Shown: positions 46,609 through 56,015, numbered from the stretch's first letter. The stretch is DNA of 64,000 nucleotides from Oceanobacillus sojae (GCF_007991515.1 NZ_BJYM01000020.1:1-64000); one strand, 5' to 3'. Translations and numbers: made by a program. The notes: generated from the letters alone by a model not told the origin.

Positions 46609-46626
46609 ATGTACAACAGAGGCTAA
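46609..46626 (+). CDS. Possible five-codon minicistron
   Basis: AGGGAGGGAGGAAAAAATG is a very strong initiation site, but the frame (MYNRG) stops after five codons. It lies 36 nt before the first binding-protein gene. It may tune translation, or be a remnant. Confidence 0.25.
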   Translation: MYNRG

Positions 46627-46661
46627 TAAACAGATAAAGAAAATCTGAGGGGGATTTTAGA

Positions 46662-48275
46662 ATGAAATTCCAGAAAAAAGTCCTGTTTCTATTATGCATT
46701 TCCTTTATATTTATGCTGGCTGCCTGCAGTAACAATGAAAAAGAGGATGTGGGTGGAAGTGAGGAAGCACTTGATAATTTGAATCAAGAGGGTATGCCAA
46801 TTGTAGAGAATGAAATTACATTGGATGTATTTGCTGGTCATGCAGCTTCCACAGCGGAAGATTGGAATGATGTTCCTGTTTTAAATGAATATGAAAACAT
46901 GACGAATATAAACATGAACTGGAATCAAGTCCCTGTTGACGGGTTACAGGAAAAAAGAAATCTGGCTCTCGCAAGCGGTGATTTACCAGACCTTTTCTAT
47001 GGATCTTATATGCCAAATTCAGATTTATATAAGTACGGTGAGCAGGGGATTTTTATTCCTCTGAATGATTTAATCGATGAGTTTGCTCCGAATATTAAGG
47101 CGTACCTGGAGAAATATCCGGAAATTAAAAAAGGTATTACCTTTCCAGATGGAAACATCTATGCGATTCCCAGGTTGAGAGACCCTGATTCTCCAACCTC
47201 ATTGATGGATGATAAACCCTGGATTAACAAAGAAATTTTAGATGAATTAGGGATGGATAACCCGGAAACAACAGATGAATTTTATGAATATTTAAAAGCG
47301 GCAAAGGAATTATCCGTTGATGGCAATGATGTCATTCCGTTCAGCAGTGTCTCTATGGATCGTTTATTTCATTGGCTGACTGGTTCATTTGGCGTTTCGA
47401 ATAAAGGAATTTTACATGGTTCGATTGATGAAGATCCGGAAACTGGAGAATTACGCTTTTATCGTACAGCCGATGAATACAAACAATTGCTGGAATACAT
47501 GAACAAGCTTTACACAGAAGGTTTGATTGAACAAAATATCTATTCTATTGAAGTGGATCATTTTCTGGCCAATGGTGCAGAAGGAAAGTATGCTGCAATG
47601 AACTTTTTCAACCCGAAAGATTATTTTGGAGAAGAAGTGGGTGGCCGATATATTCCGGGGAACGCGCTGGAAGGCCCGGATGGAGATAAACTGTTTACTT
47701 CCGTCATTTCACCTGTAAACAGCCTGGGACACTTCTCCATTACGAATGTCAATGAAAATCCGGAAGCAACGATTCGCTGGATTGACTATTTCTGGAGTGA
47801 TGAAGGGGCGAAGATGTTCTTTATGGGATTAGAAGGAGAAACCTATGAAGAAACACCTGATGGGCCGGAGCTGACAGAGGAAATTACAAATAATCCTGAT
47901 GGATTAACCGTTCAGGAAGCATTGGCACAGTATATCATTAACCCGGGCGGAGGACATCCGGTTATTGAAAACCCTGAATATTCGACTGCACCGGAGTTTC
48001 AGCCTGAAGATCTCGAAAATGCCGAGAATATGGCTCCATACTTGATCGAAGAACCTTGGCCGTTTTTCTTCTATGAAGAAGAGGAGCAGGCAACATTAGA
48101 GTCTTTAGGAGCGGATATTCAGAAGTATGTTGCAGAGATGGAAGCGCAATTTGTTACAGGAGAAACATCATTTGATGAGTGGGATAACTATGTGAAGACA
48201 TTGGAAGAAATGGGGCTTGATGAGTATATGGAAATTCAGGAGAAAGCATTGGAACGTTATGAAGAAGGTCAGTAA
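46662..48275 (+). CDS. Carbohydrate ABC substrate-binding lipoprotein (first of two)
   Basis: The 537-residue lipoprotein has a signal ending LAACSNN and the large binding-protein fold of the LplA/YtcQ group: LALASGDLPDLFYGS, GITFPDGNIYAIPR and IIRWIDYFWSDEGAKMFFMG-like segment near residue 370. These proteins bind oligosaccharides. It is about 60 per cent identical by eye to the next gene product. In this cluster the likely ligand is a muro-oligosaccharide or other GlcNAc-containing glycan. Confidence 0.9.
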   Translation: MKFQKKVLFLLCISFIFMLAACSNNEKEDVGGSEEALDNLNQEGMPIVENEITLDVFAGHAASTAEDWNDVPVLNEYENMTNINMNWNQVPVDGLQEKRNLALASGDLPDLFYGSYMPNSDLYKYGEQGIFIPLNDLIDEFAPNIKAYLEKYPEIKKGITFPDGNIYAIPRLRDPDSPTSLMDDKPWINKEILDELGMDNPETTDEFYEYLKAAKELSVDGNDVIPFSSVSMDRLFHWLTGSFGVSNKGILHGSIDEDPETGELRFYRTADEYKQLLEYMNKLYTEGLIEQNIYSIEVDHFLANGAEGKYAAMNFFNPKDYFGEEVGGRYIPGNALEGPDGDKLFTSVISPVNSLGHFSITNVNENPEATIRWIDYFWSDEGAKMFFMGLEGETYEETPDGPELTEEITNNPDGLTVQEALAQYIINPGGGHPVIENPEYSTAPEFQPEDLENAENMAPYLIEEPWPFFFYEEEEQATLESLGADIQKYVAEMEAQFVTGETSFDEWDNYVKTLEEMGLDEYMEIQEKALERYEEGQ

Positions 48276-48319
48276 TTAACACATTCATAAAAAGAATAAA
48301 AAGCCTGGAGGTATTTCCT

Positions 48320-49939
48320 GTGAATATCAAGAAGAAATTTATTATCTTAGCGGCGGTGCCATTCATCGCATTAGCCGCATGTAATAAAGGAAATAACAGT
48401 GATGTCGGCGGCAGTGAAGAGGCTTTAAATAATTTAAATACAGAAGGCATGCCAATTGTGGATGACACAGTTGAATTAGAAATCTTTGCCGGTAAAGCAG
48501 CAACAACAGCGGACGATTGGAATGACGTTTTACTTTTAAATGAATATGAAGAAATGACAAATATGGATATTACATGGAATATGGTACCGGCAGATGGGCT
48601 AGAGGAAAAACGAAATCTGGCTCTTGCAAGCGGGGATTTACCGGATGTTTTCTACTCTGCCAACCTGCCAGTTTCCGATGTTCAAAAGTACGGTGGTCAA
48701 GGCACATTTATCCCTTTGAATGATTTGATTGAAGAATACGCGCCAAATATTAAAAAGGTTCTGGATGAAAACCCGGATATCCGAAAAGGAATTACATTTC
48801 CGGATGGAAATATTTATTCTATTCCGACCGTTTACTCACCAGATTTTTCATCCTTACTAATTGGGGCTAAAGGATGGGTGAATGGAGACTGGTTAGAGCA
48901 GCTGGACATGGATAACCCGGAGACAACAGATGAATTCTATGAATATTTAAAAGCGGTAAAAGAAACAGACCTAAATGGCAATGGAAAAAATGATGAGATT
49001 CCATTAAGCAGTGTAGCGGAAATGTCCCGTATTATTCACTGGATATCTGGAGCATTCGGCGTTCAAAATCGCGGGCAGCTTCATACTTTGATTGACAGTG
49101 ATCCAGATTCAGGGGATATCCGTTTCTACCCTATTGATGATCAGTATAAAGAAATGTTGACGTATCTGAATAAGCTTTATGAGGAAGAGCTGATTGAGCA
49201 GAATATTTATTCCTTAGAGGTTGATCAGCACTTGGCAAATGCAGCAGATGATCTTTATGGAGCTGTACAGTTCTATAATCCGATGGAATTGTACGGGAAA
49301 GAAGTAGGCGGCCAGTTTATTCCGGGGAATGCGCTGGAAGGTCCGGATGGTACGAAAATGTACACAGGAATTACCTCTCCTGTCCTTTCATTGGGTAATT
49401 TCCTGATTACAAGTGAAAATGAAAACCCGGAAGCTACGTTGAGATGGATTGATTATTTCTGGAGCGAGGAAGGGCAAAAAATGTTTTTCATGGGTATTGA
49501 AGGTGTGACCTATGAGGAAACAGAGGAAGGTCCGAAGCTGACAGAGGAAATTACAGATAACTCGGAGGGGTTAACGCTGACGCAGGCACTGGCGGAATAT
49601 ATTATTAATCCGGGCGGAAATCATCCGGTTATTATCACAGATGACTTTTTTACCGGCTCTGAGAATGCGCCAACTGATGTAGAAGCTGCAGAGCAATTAG
49701 AACCGTATTTAATTGAAGAAATTTGGCCGGCGTTTACGTATACAGCAGAAGAAAATGACCGTATTGCTGTACTGGAAACAGATTTACAGAAATATGTAGA
49801 AGAAATGCAGGCTGGTTTTATTACAGGGGAGAATGATTTCTCTGAATGGGATGCATATGTGGAGACTGTGAAGAACATGGGCTATGACGAATACATGGAA
49901 ATCCAGCAAGCCGCTTATGAACGCTATAAAGAAAATTAA
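48320..49939 (+). CDS. Carbohydrate ABC substrate-binding lipoprotein (second of two)
   Basis: The 539-residue paralogue of the preceding protein has a signal ending LAACNKG. It shares GGSEEALNNLNTEGMPIV and LALASGDLPDVFYSA with its twin. Tandem duplication is evident; the two may differ in ligand size or sugar. GTG start, with GGAGGT upstream. A strong stem-loop follows its stop. Confidence 0.9.
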   Translation: MNIKKKFIILAAVPFIALAACNKGNNSDVGGSEEALNNLNTEGMPIVDDTVELEIFAGKAATTADDWNDVLLLNEYEEMTNMDITWNMVPADGLEEKRNLALASGDLPDVFYSANLPVSDVQKYGGQGTFIPLNDLIEEYAPNIKKVLDENPDIRKGITFPDGNIYSIPTVYSPDFSSLLIGAKGWVNGDWLEQLDMDNPETTDEFYEYLKAVKETDLNGNGKNDEIPLSSVAEMSRIIHWISGAFGVQNRGQLHTLIDSDPDSGDIRFYPIDDQYKEMLTYLNKLYEEELIEQNIYSLEVDQHLANAADDLYGAVQFYNPMELYGKEVGGQFIPGNALEGPDGTKMYTGITSPVLSLGNFLITSENENPEATLRWIDYFWSEEGQKMFFMGIEGVTYEETEEGPKLTEEITDNSEGLTLTQALAEYIINPGGNHPVIITDDFFTGSENAPTDVEAAEQLEPYLIEEIWPAFTYTAEENDRIAVLETDLQKYVEEMQAGFITGENDFSEWDAYVETVKNMGYDEYMEIQQAAYERYKEN

Positions 49940-49967
49940 AAGCTTGTCAATTTGAACTGAAGTTGAA

Positions 49968-50005
49968 TTTATCGATGGCTGGATCTATGTTCAGCCATCG
50001 ATAAA
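49968..50005 (+). other. Intercistronic stem-loop after the second binding-protein gene
   Basis: TTTATCGATGGCTG and CAGCCATCGATAAA form a perfect 14-bp stem with a 10-nt loop and no T run. It probably protects the upstream mRNA and lowers permease expression relative to the binding proteins. Confidence 0.7.
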
Positions 50006-50019
50006 TAGGGGGTTAAAGA

Positions 50020-50967
50020 ATGAAGGGAGTAAAAAATGACGTTTCTGTGCCAGCCCAGAGTAAATTTTATCAAGTAAAAAAGAACTTCGCCCGAAATTGG
50101 CAAATATATGTTTTCTTACTTCCGGCGGTTGCGTATTTTATCTTATTACATTATATCCCAATGTATGGCGTGCAGATTGCCTTCAAAAACTTTTTTGCCA
50201 ACCTTGGAATCTGGGGAAGTCCCTGGGTCGGGTTTGATCACTTCGAGCGTTTTTTTAATTCATACTATTTTTGGAGACTGCTTAAAAATACGTTGATATT
50301 AAGTGCGTATCAATTAATCTTATTTCCATTGCCTATTATTTTGGCACTCTCCCTGCATGAAGTGAAAAATAGTATATTTAAGAGATGGGCTCAAACATTA
50401 ACCTATGCTCCGCACTTTATTTCCGTCGTTGTTGTAGTAGGAATGATTGTTATCTTTTTAGACCCTACAACCGGCTTAGTGAACCGTCTTATTTTATTCT
50501 TTGGCGGAGATCCTGTAAATTTTCTGACAAGCCCAGGCTGGTTCAGACATGTTTTTACATGGTCCGGTGTCTGGCAGACTCTCGGATGGGGGTCTATTAT
50601 TTACCTGGCAGCATTATCCGGTGTTAATCCCGAATTACATGAAGCAGCAAAAGTGGATGGTGCATCAAGGCTGCAGCGCATTTTTCATATTAATATCCCA
50701 AGTATTCTTCCGACGATTGTTGTGTTATTTATTTTAAACATCGGCAGCTTTATGACAGTCGGCTTTGAAAAAGTATTACTTATGCAAAATAATTTAAATG
50801 CCAAAACATCTGATGTGATCCAGACATTTGTGTATCAGACGGGTCTCTTGGAAGGGCAATACAGTTTTGCGGCAGCTATCGGACTGTTCGATTCAGCAAT
50901 CAACATTGCACTGCTTGTCTTATTTAACTCTGTAGCCAGAAAGGTAAGCGATAACAGTCTATGGTAA
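50020..50967 (+). CDS. Carbohydrate ABC permease, LplB type
   Basis: The 315-residue permease has six membrane segments and the opening WQIYVFLLPAVAYFILLHYIPMYGVQIAFKNF typical of LplB/YteP proteins. The coupling loop is ELHEAAKVDGASRLQRIFHINIPS. It works with the next permease. No ATPase gene is in the cluster; such importers share the MsmX-type ATPase encoded elsewhere (known for B. subtilis). Confidence 0.92.
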   Translation: MKGVKNDVSVPAQSKFYQVKKNFARNWQIYVFLLPAVAYFILLHYIPMYGVQIAFKNFFANLGIWGSPWVGFDHFERFFNSYYFWRLLKNTLILSAYQLILFPLPIILALSLHEVKNSIFKRWAQTLTYAPHFISVVVVVGMIVIFLDPTTGLVNRLILFFGGDPVNFLTSPGWFRHVFTWSGVWQTLGWGSIIYLAALSGVNPELHEAAKVDGASRLQRIFHINIPSILPTIVVLFILNIGSFMTVGFEKVLLMQNNLNAKTSDVIQTFVYQTGLLEGQYSFAAAIGLFDSAINIALLVLFNSVARKVSDNSLW

Positions 50968-50980
50968 GGAGGTTTGGAAG

Positions 50981-51868
50981 ATGAAGAGGTTTACGTTGTC
51001 GGATAGAGGGTTTGATCTGATAAATACGATATTTCTTCTCATAATTTTAGTATTAATTGTCTACCCATTAATTTTTGTTCTAAGTGCCTCTATCAGTGAT
51101 CCGCAGGCAGTCAGCTCTGGTAAAATGTGGCTATGGCCGGTCGATATTACATTTAAAGGGTATGAGCGTGTATTTGCCAACGATGCCATCTGGCTTGGAT
51201 ACAGAAATACCATTATTTATACCGTTGTAGGAACGGCCATTCATTTATTTGTGTTGTTACCGTGCGCCTATGCTTTATCACGTAAAGAATTAATGGCGAA
51301 GAAGCTTATCCTTTGGTTTGTGTTATTTACAATGTTGTTTAATGGAGGTTTAATTCCAACTTACCTCGTTGTGAAGTCAATGGGAATGCTTGATACGATG
51401 TGGGCGATTATTATTCCGAACGTTGTAGGGGCTTGGTCTATTCTTGTAGCAAGAGCCTTTTTTCAGCAAAGTATTCCAGATCAATTAGTGGAAGCATCCA
51501 AAATTGACGGTGCCTCTGATTTCTATATTTTTATCCGGATGGTATTACCTCTGTCTCTGCCAATTATTGCAGTCATGGCGTTGTTTCATGCAGTGAATTT
51601 ATGGAACCAGTATTTTAACGCATTGATTTATTTATCAGATCGTGATAAGTATCCGCTGCAGTTAATTTTAAGAGAGATTCTGGTGGTGAATCAAATGCAG
51701 CTGAATGACCCGGGTGGATCAGCGGAATCACTGGTAGATCAGGTGAAAACAGCCGGTCTTATCAAATATGCAGTGATTATTGTATCATCGCTGCCATTAT
51801 TATTAATATATCCATTTGTCCAACGATTTTTTGTTCAGGGTGTTTTAATAGGCTCGATTAAAGAATAG
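50981..51868 (+). CDS. Carbohydrate ABC permease, LplC/YtcP type
   Basis: The 295-residue second permease has FDLINTIFLLIILVLIVYPLIFVLSASISDP at the N-terminus and the coupling loop QLVEASKIDGASDFYIFIRMVLPLS. It forms a heterodimer with the LplB-type protein. AAGGAGG precedes the ATG, 13 nt after the previous stop. Confidence 0.92.
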   Translation: MKRFTLSDRGFDLINTIFLLIILVLIVYPLIFVLSASISDPQAVSSGKMWLWPVDITFKGYERVFANDAIWLGYRNTIIYTVVGTAIHLFVLLPCAYALSRKELMAKKLILWFVLFTMLFNGGLIPTYLVVKSMGMLDTMWAIIIPNVVGAWSILVARAFFQQSIPDQLVEASKIDGASDFYIFIRMVLPLSLPIIAVMALFHAVNLWNQYFNALIYLSDRDKYPLQLILREILVVNQMQLNDPGGSAESLVDQVKTAGLIKYAVIIVSSLPLLLIYPFVQRFFVQGVLIGSIKE

Positions 51869-51919
51869 GAAAGAATCCGGCAGTTGGGAAAGGAGTTTAG
51901 AAGGATTGGAGAGGTTACG

Positions 51920-52537
51920 ATGAGTGGTTTTATTGATGGATATTATCGATTTGCCGTATGGGTTACCAAATTTGCTTATCTAAATTTACTATGGATTGCT
52001 TTCTCGCTGCTCGGACTTGGTTTATTTGGTTTATTTCCTGCTACGGCAGCGATGTTTGCAGTGGTAAGAAAGTGGATTAATGGAGAGAAGGATATACCTG
52101 TATTTCATGTTTTTTGGAGGTCCTATAAAAAAGAATTTCTAAAAATAAATATTTTAGGATATATTTTGGCTGGAACAGGCTATTTGATGACAATGGAATT
52201 TCAAATTTTACGGACACAGGAGCATATCGCATATACGATGGCAAGTTTTGCAGTTGTTGGCTTATTTTTGTTATTATTTGTGATTGCTCTCTATCTTTTC
52301 CCAATCTTTGTACATTTTCAACTACGCACATTGGACTATATTAAATGGGCATTACTCATCGGAATTGGACATCCTTTATTAACGGTGTTTCTTCTTGGAA
52401 TTATTATCGCTTTAACGTATCTTTCGTTTATGACAATCCCTGCGTTATTATTTTTCTTCGGGGGAAGTATATTCGCATATATCATCATGTGGGGTGTTCA
52501 TTTAACCTTCTCAAAAATGGAAGAAACCCTTGCGTAA
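51920..52537 (+). CDS. YesL-like DUF624 membrane protein
   Basis: The 205-residue protein has about five membrane segments and the DUF624 opening FIDGYYRFAVWVTKFAYLNLLWIAFSLLGL, with GLFPATAAMFAVVRKW. The family commonly accompanies oligosaccharide ABC importers; its role is unknown. ATG at 51920 has GGAGAGG 5 nt upstream and is preferred over the longer frame. Confidence 0.85.
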   Translation: MSGFIDGYYRFAVWVTKFAYLNLLWIAFSLLGLGLFGLFPATAAMFAVVRKWINGEKDIPVFHVFWRSYKKEFLKINILGYILAGTGYLMTMEFQILRTQEHIAYTMASFAVVGLFLLLFVIALYLFPIFVHFQLRTLDYIKWALLIGIGHPLLTVFLLGIIIALTYLSFMTIPALLFFFGGSIFAYIIMWGVHLTFSKMEETLA

Positions 52538-52561
52538 AATAGATATGGAGGTGCTTAAGAA

Positions 52562-53713
52562 TTGGTACGATCAGGTCTGGATATTTTTTTAGAAAAAGGA
52601 TATAAGCGGGTGGAGGGTCTGCGGATTGGTCTCGTTACCAATATGACAGGTGTGAATGGAAGGCTTCAGCCCGCTGTCGATTTATTTGCTGAACATCCGG
52701 GAATTACCCTTGTTGCCTTATACGGTCCTGAACATGGTATTCGCGGAGATGCGAAAGAAGGGCAGAAAGTAACATCTTCAATTGATAACGCCACAGGATT
52801 ACCTGTTTACAGCTTGTATGGTGAAATGAGAAAACCGAGTAAAGAAATGCTGGCAGATGTGGATGCCCTCATATTCGATTTACAGGATATCGGCTCCAGA
52901 TACTATACGTATATTTATACAATGGCTTATGTTATGGAAGCCTGTATGGAATACGGAAAAAAACTGATTGTCCTTGACCGGCCCAACCCTGTTTCCGGGC
53001 TGGAAATGGAGGGAAATCTGGTAGAAAAAGAATTACGTTCCTTTGTGGGTTTACTTCCAATCCCGAATCGTCACGGTATGACGATAGGGGAATTGGCATT
53101 ATTATTCAAAAATGAGTTTGCTTATTCATGTGATCTTTCTATCATACCGATGGAAGGCTGGAAACGCAGTATGTATTTTGATGATACGAGTTTATTTTGG
53201 GTTCCACCGTCTCCGAATACACCTGCTATCGATACAGCTGTTTTATATCCTGGCACTTGCCTTATCGAAGGGACGAATGTATCCGAGGGGAGAGGGACCG
53301 CAAAGCCATTTGAATGGATTGGGGCTCCATTTATCGACGGGCAGAAGCTGGCAAAAGTGTATAACGATAAAAAAATACCCGGGGTCCTGGCCCGCCCTGT
53401 TTCTTTTGTTCCCACCTATCAAAAACATGAAGGTGAACCCTGCAGCGGCGTGCAGCTTCATATTGAAAACCGCAATAAGCTGCATTCCTTAAAGGCAGGT
53501 CTAGCCTTAGTTGAAACAATCGCAAATTTATATCCCAACCAATTTCAGTTTATCCAAAATGAAAATGGGAAGTATTTCTTTGATTTACTGGCGGGAACAA
53601 AACGATTAAGAAAATATATTTTAGATGGGGAAGCGGAAAGCTATTTGGAGGAAAGTCAACAAGAGCTGGAACTATTTAAAAAAATGAGGAAAAAATATCT
53701 TTTATACCGTTAG
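52562..53713 (+). CDS. namZ: Exo-beta-N-acetylmuramidase NamZ-like (DUF1343, GH171), cytoplasmic
   Basis: NamZ (B. subtilis YbbC) removes MurNAc from the non-reducing end of glycan chains. The 383-residue protein has the DUF1343 pattern: GLVTNMTGVNG, YGPEHGIRGDAKEG, FDLQDIGSRYYTYIYTM, LDRPNPVSG and EGTNVSEGRGTAKPF. B. subtilis NamZ is exported; here there is no signal peptide. The TTG start is supported by GGAGGTG 8 nt upstream. With the GH3 and GH20 enzymes it can dismantle imported MurNAc-GlcNAc chains. Confidence 0.9.
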   Translation: MVRSGLDIFLEKGYKRVEGLRIGLVTNMTGVNGRLQPAVDLFAEHPGITLVALYGPEHGIRGDAKEGQKVTSSIDNATGLPVYSLYGEMRKPSKEMLADVDALIFDLQDIGSRYYTYIYTMAYVMEACMEYGKKLIVLDRPNPVSGLEMEGNLVEKELRSFVGLLPIPNRHGMTIGELALLFKNEFAYSCDLSIIPMEGWKRSMYFDDTSLFWVPPSPNTPAIDTAVLYPGTCLIEGTNVSEGRGTAKPFEWIGAPFIDGQKLAKVYNDKKIPGVLARPVSFVPTYQKHEGEPCSGVQLHIENRNKLHSLKAGLALVETIANLYPNQFQFIQNENGKYFFDLLAGTKRLRKYILDGEAESYLEESQQELELFKKMRKKYLLYR

Positions 53714-53767
53714 AAGAAATACAGCTTCGATGAGAGAAAAAGAAATGAGTTGATCATATTGCCTTTT

Positions 53768-54634
53768 ATGAACGGTGGAATAACAAGAATGAACGAGATG
53801 CTGCCCAGTCTCCCCCCATCTGAAAAAAAGATTGCTGAATACATTTTAAAGAATCCGGAATCGGCTATATCATTAACTGCAAAGGAGCTTGGGAAACGCA
53901 GTGAAACAAGCGGGGCAGCAGTAATTCGATTATGCAAGTCTTTGAATCTGAAAGGCTTCCATGATTTAAAAATCCGCATCGCAGGTGATTTGCAAAGCAA
54001 AGAAGAATACGGCTTCCGCGACATTGATCCCGATGAGACATCTTTATCCATTATTGAAAAAATGACGAATAACAGTATTCAAACAATACGGGAAACAGCA
54101 CAATTAATTGATATTGATCAGCTGCAGGAAGGTATACAATCGATGAATGATGCATCAAAAATACTATTTATCGGTATTGGTGCATCAGGAATGATTGCTC
54201 AGGATGCGGTACAAAAATTTATTCGGATTAATAAAAATGCCTATGCATTTGAAGATATGCATACGGCAGCATTAGTGCTGGCCAATATGAGTGAAAATGA
54301 TGTCGTTGTCGGTATTTCTTTTTCTGGAGAAACCATTGAAATTGCAAATATGCTTCACCTTGCTAAAAAAAGAGGGGTGAAAACAATCAGTCTGACAAAA
54401 TACGGGAAATGGCCTGTCACGGAGCATGCAGATATCAAATTGTATACGTCTACGACAAGAGAGCCTATTTTCCGAAGCGGAGCTACATCCTCCAGGATAG
54501 CACAGTTGCAGGTTATGGATATTTTATTTATGAGTGTGGCAGCATTGCAGTATCCTGTTACAGTGAAGCACCTGGATGAAACAAGGGCTGCTGTTGATTT
54601 CTTTAAACAAGGAAATGAAAAGATAAAAAAATAA
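53768..54634 (+). CDS. murR: MurR-like RpiR family regulator
   Basis: The protein has an N-terminal helix-turn-helix (PPSEKKIAEYILKNPES to SGAAVIRLCKSLNLKGFHDLK) and a SIS sugar-phosphate domain (LFIGIGASGMIAQDAVQ, VVGISFSGETIEIANM). It resembles B. subtilis MurR (YbbH), which senses MurNAc-6-phosphate, including RIAGDL and TSSRIAQL. ATG at 53768 matches the family start; TTG at 53750 is also possible, and neither has a strong ribosome site. It probably regulates this cluster. No MurQ etherase gene is in the window. Confidence 0.88.
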   Translation: MNGGITRMNEMLPSLPPSEKKIAEYILKNPESAISLTAKELGKRSETSGAAVIRLCKSLNLKGFHDLKIRIAGDLQSKEEYGFRDIDPDETSLSIIEKMTNNSIQTIRETAQLIDIDQLQEGIQSMNDASKILFIGIGASGMIAQDAVQKFIRINKNAYAFEDMHTAALVLANMSENDVVVGISFSGETIEIANMLHLAKKRGVKTISLTKYGKWPVTEHADIKLYTSTTREPIFRSGATSSRIAQLQVMDILFMSVAALQYPVTVKHLDETRAAVDFFKQGNEKIKK

Positions 54635-54740
54635 GGATGCTAATGAATGCGTTTTTATTTGGGTTTTATTACGGTATGATAAAAGAAATAAATAAATTTT
54701 AGTATCAACACCCATCCAAAAAAAGAAGGGATAATCAATA

Positions 54741-55694
54741 ATGAGGTTAGAACCATGGAATGAAGAGCGGATAGAAGATATTGTTCAATTATGGAATCAG
54801 GAAATTGGAGCCGGATTTCCAATGCGTAAAGAGTTATTTAAACAAAATAGTTTCACTGACGAAAATATATGCAGTATAGCCTCAATGATTGCCGTCGATA
54901 ATGAAGATAATGTTATCGGATTTGTTGCCGCAAAAATATATCAAGAAAAAGAGAAGATTGGTATGAGCAGGACGACCGGATGGATTCAGGTGCTTCTTGT
55001 CAGCCGGAAGCACAGAAACCAGGGCATAGGCTCAAAATTATTAGCAAACGCTGAAACATATTTAAAGGCCGCTGGTGCAAATCAAATTCTCTTGGGGCGC
55101 GACCCATGGCATTATTTCCCTGGTATTCCGGATGAAATGGTGGAAACAAAAGCCTGGTTTGCTCATAAAGGATATGAAAATAATGGTACTGAGCATGACA
55201 TGATTAGAAAGTATAACGTTAATAATGAAATAAAAACCCCGAAAATAGAGGGGGTAGAATTTAGCGTTTTAAAGCTGGGAGAGAAGGAATTATTCCTTGA
55301 ATTTTTACATCGCTGTTTCCCGGGAAGATGGGAATATGAAGCGATTCATTATTTTCAAAAAGGCGGTACAGGAAGAGAATTTGCTATTTTAAAGAAAGAG
55401 GAAAGAATCATTGGGTTCTGTCGCATGAATGATGAAAAATCCTTGTTAATTGCTCAAAATGTATACTGGGCGCCTTTGTTCAAGGAGAGCTTAGGCGGTA
55501 TTGGACCTTTAGGAGTAGATGAGAGGGAACGCGGACAAGGATACGGCTTGGCAATAGTTGAAGCGGCTATTTCATTTTTAAGGCAGCGTGGTATTTCTCG
55601 CATTGTAATTGACTGGACAGGGCTGGTGGGATTTTATAATTTATTAGGGTATGATGTTTGGAAAACATATGCTGCGTATAAAAAAGATATCTAA
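54741..55694 (+). CDS. Tandem GNAT acetyltransferase
   Basis: The 317-residue protein has two GNAT domains. The first has acetyl-CoA loop RKHRNQGIGSKLL (about residue 92), and the second DERERGQGYGLAIVEA (about residue 255). A GNAT gene (ybbJ) also accompanies the B. subtilis MurNAc cluster. It may acetylate an amino sugar such as GlcN; this is inference. A separate short intergenic stretch precedes it, so it may have its own promoter. Confidence 0.82.
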   Translation: MRLEPWNEERIEDIVQLWNQEIGAGFPMRKELFKQNSFTDENICSIASMIAVDNEDNVIGFVAAKIYQEKEKIGMSRTTGWIQVLLVSRKHRNQGIGSKLLANAETYLKAAGANQILLGRDPWHYFPGIPDEMVETKAWFAHKGYENNGTEHDMIRKYNVNNEIKTPKIEGVEFSVLKLGEKELFLEFLHRCFPGRWEYEAIHYFQKGGTGREFAILKKEERIIGFCRMNDEKSLLIAQNVYWAPLFKESLGGIGPLGVDERERGQGYGLAIVEAAISFLRQRGISRIVIDWTGLVGFYNLLGYDVWKTYAAYKKDI

Positions 55695-55728
55695 CATACT
55701 TATTTTTTATAAATAATTACTATTTTAC

Positions 55729-55768
55729 AAAGTGCTTTCCTGAAAATAACAGGATGGCGCTTTTTATA
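55729..55768 (+). terminator. Terminator after the GNAT gene
   Basis: AAAGTGC-ttt-CCTG pairs with CAGG-atg-GCGCTTT (one G-U), followed by TT. The rest of 55695-55928 shows no gene. Confidence 0.7.
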
Positions 55769-55928
55769 TTTCTTTTTTCGTTTAACTAGTCATGGCAGCA
55801 TCGCAGTCACCTAGTTCCTTTGTATAGCACAGATATCATGCAGCTTTTGGAAGTATTTATTCATTTTATTACAGGTGGCTGTGAACGATAAATAAATACA
55901 ACCTGTTTTATTATTTTTCCTTTTACAG

Positions 55929-55957
55929 TTGTCATTTTAAAAAATACATGTTAAAGT
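55929..55957 (+). promoter_or_regulatory. Candidate promoter of the galactonate operon
   Basis: TTGTCA (55929-55934), 17 bp, TAAAGT (55952-55957). It is upstream of the IclR gene and the palindrome at 55990. Confidence 0.5.
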
Positions 55958-55989
55958 TCTAAATATAAAAATCATATACAAGATGTTAA

Positions 55990-56003
55990 ATCACATATGT
56001 GAT
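55990..56003. promoter_or_regulatory. Perfect 14-bp palindrome, candidate IclR operator
   Basis: ATCACATATGTGAT is self-complementary. It lies between the candidate promoter and the ribosome site of the IclR gene, a position for autorepression. Confidence 0.6.
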
Positions 56004-56015
56004 GGAGGAGATTTT

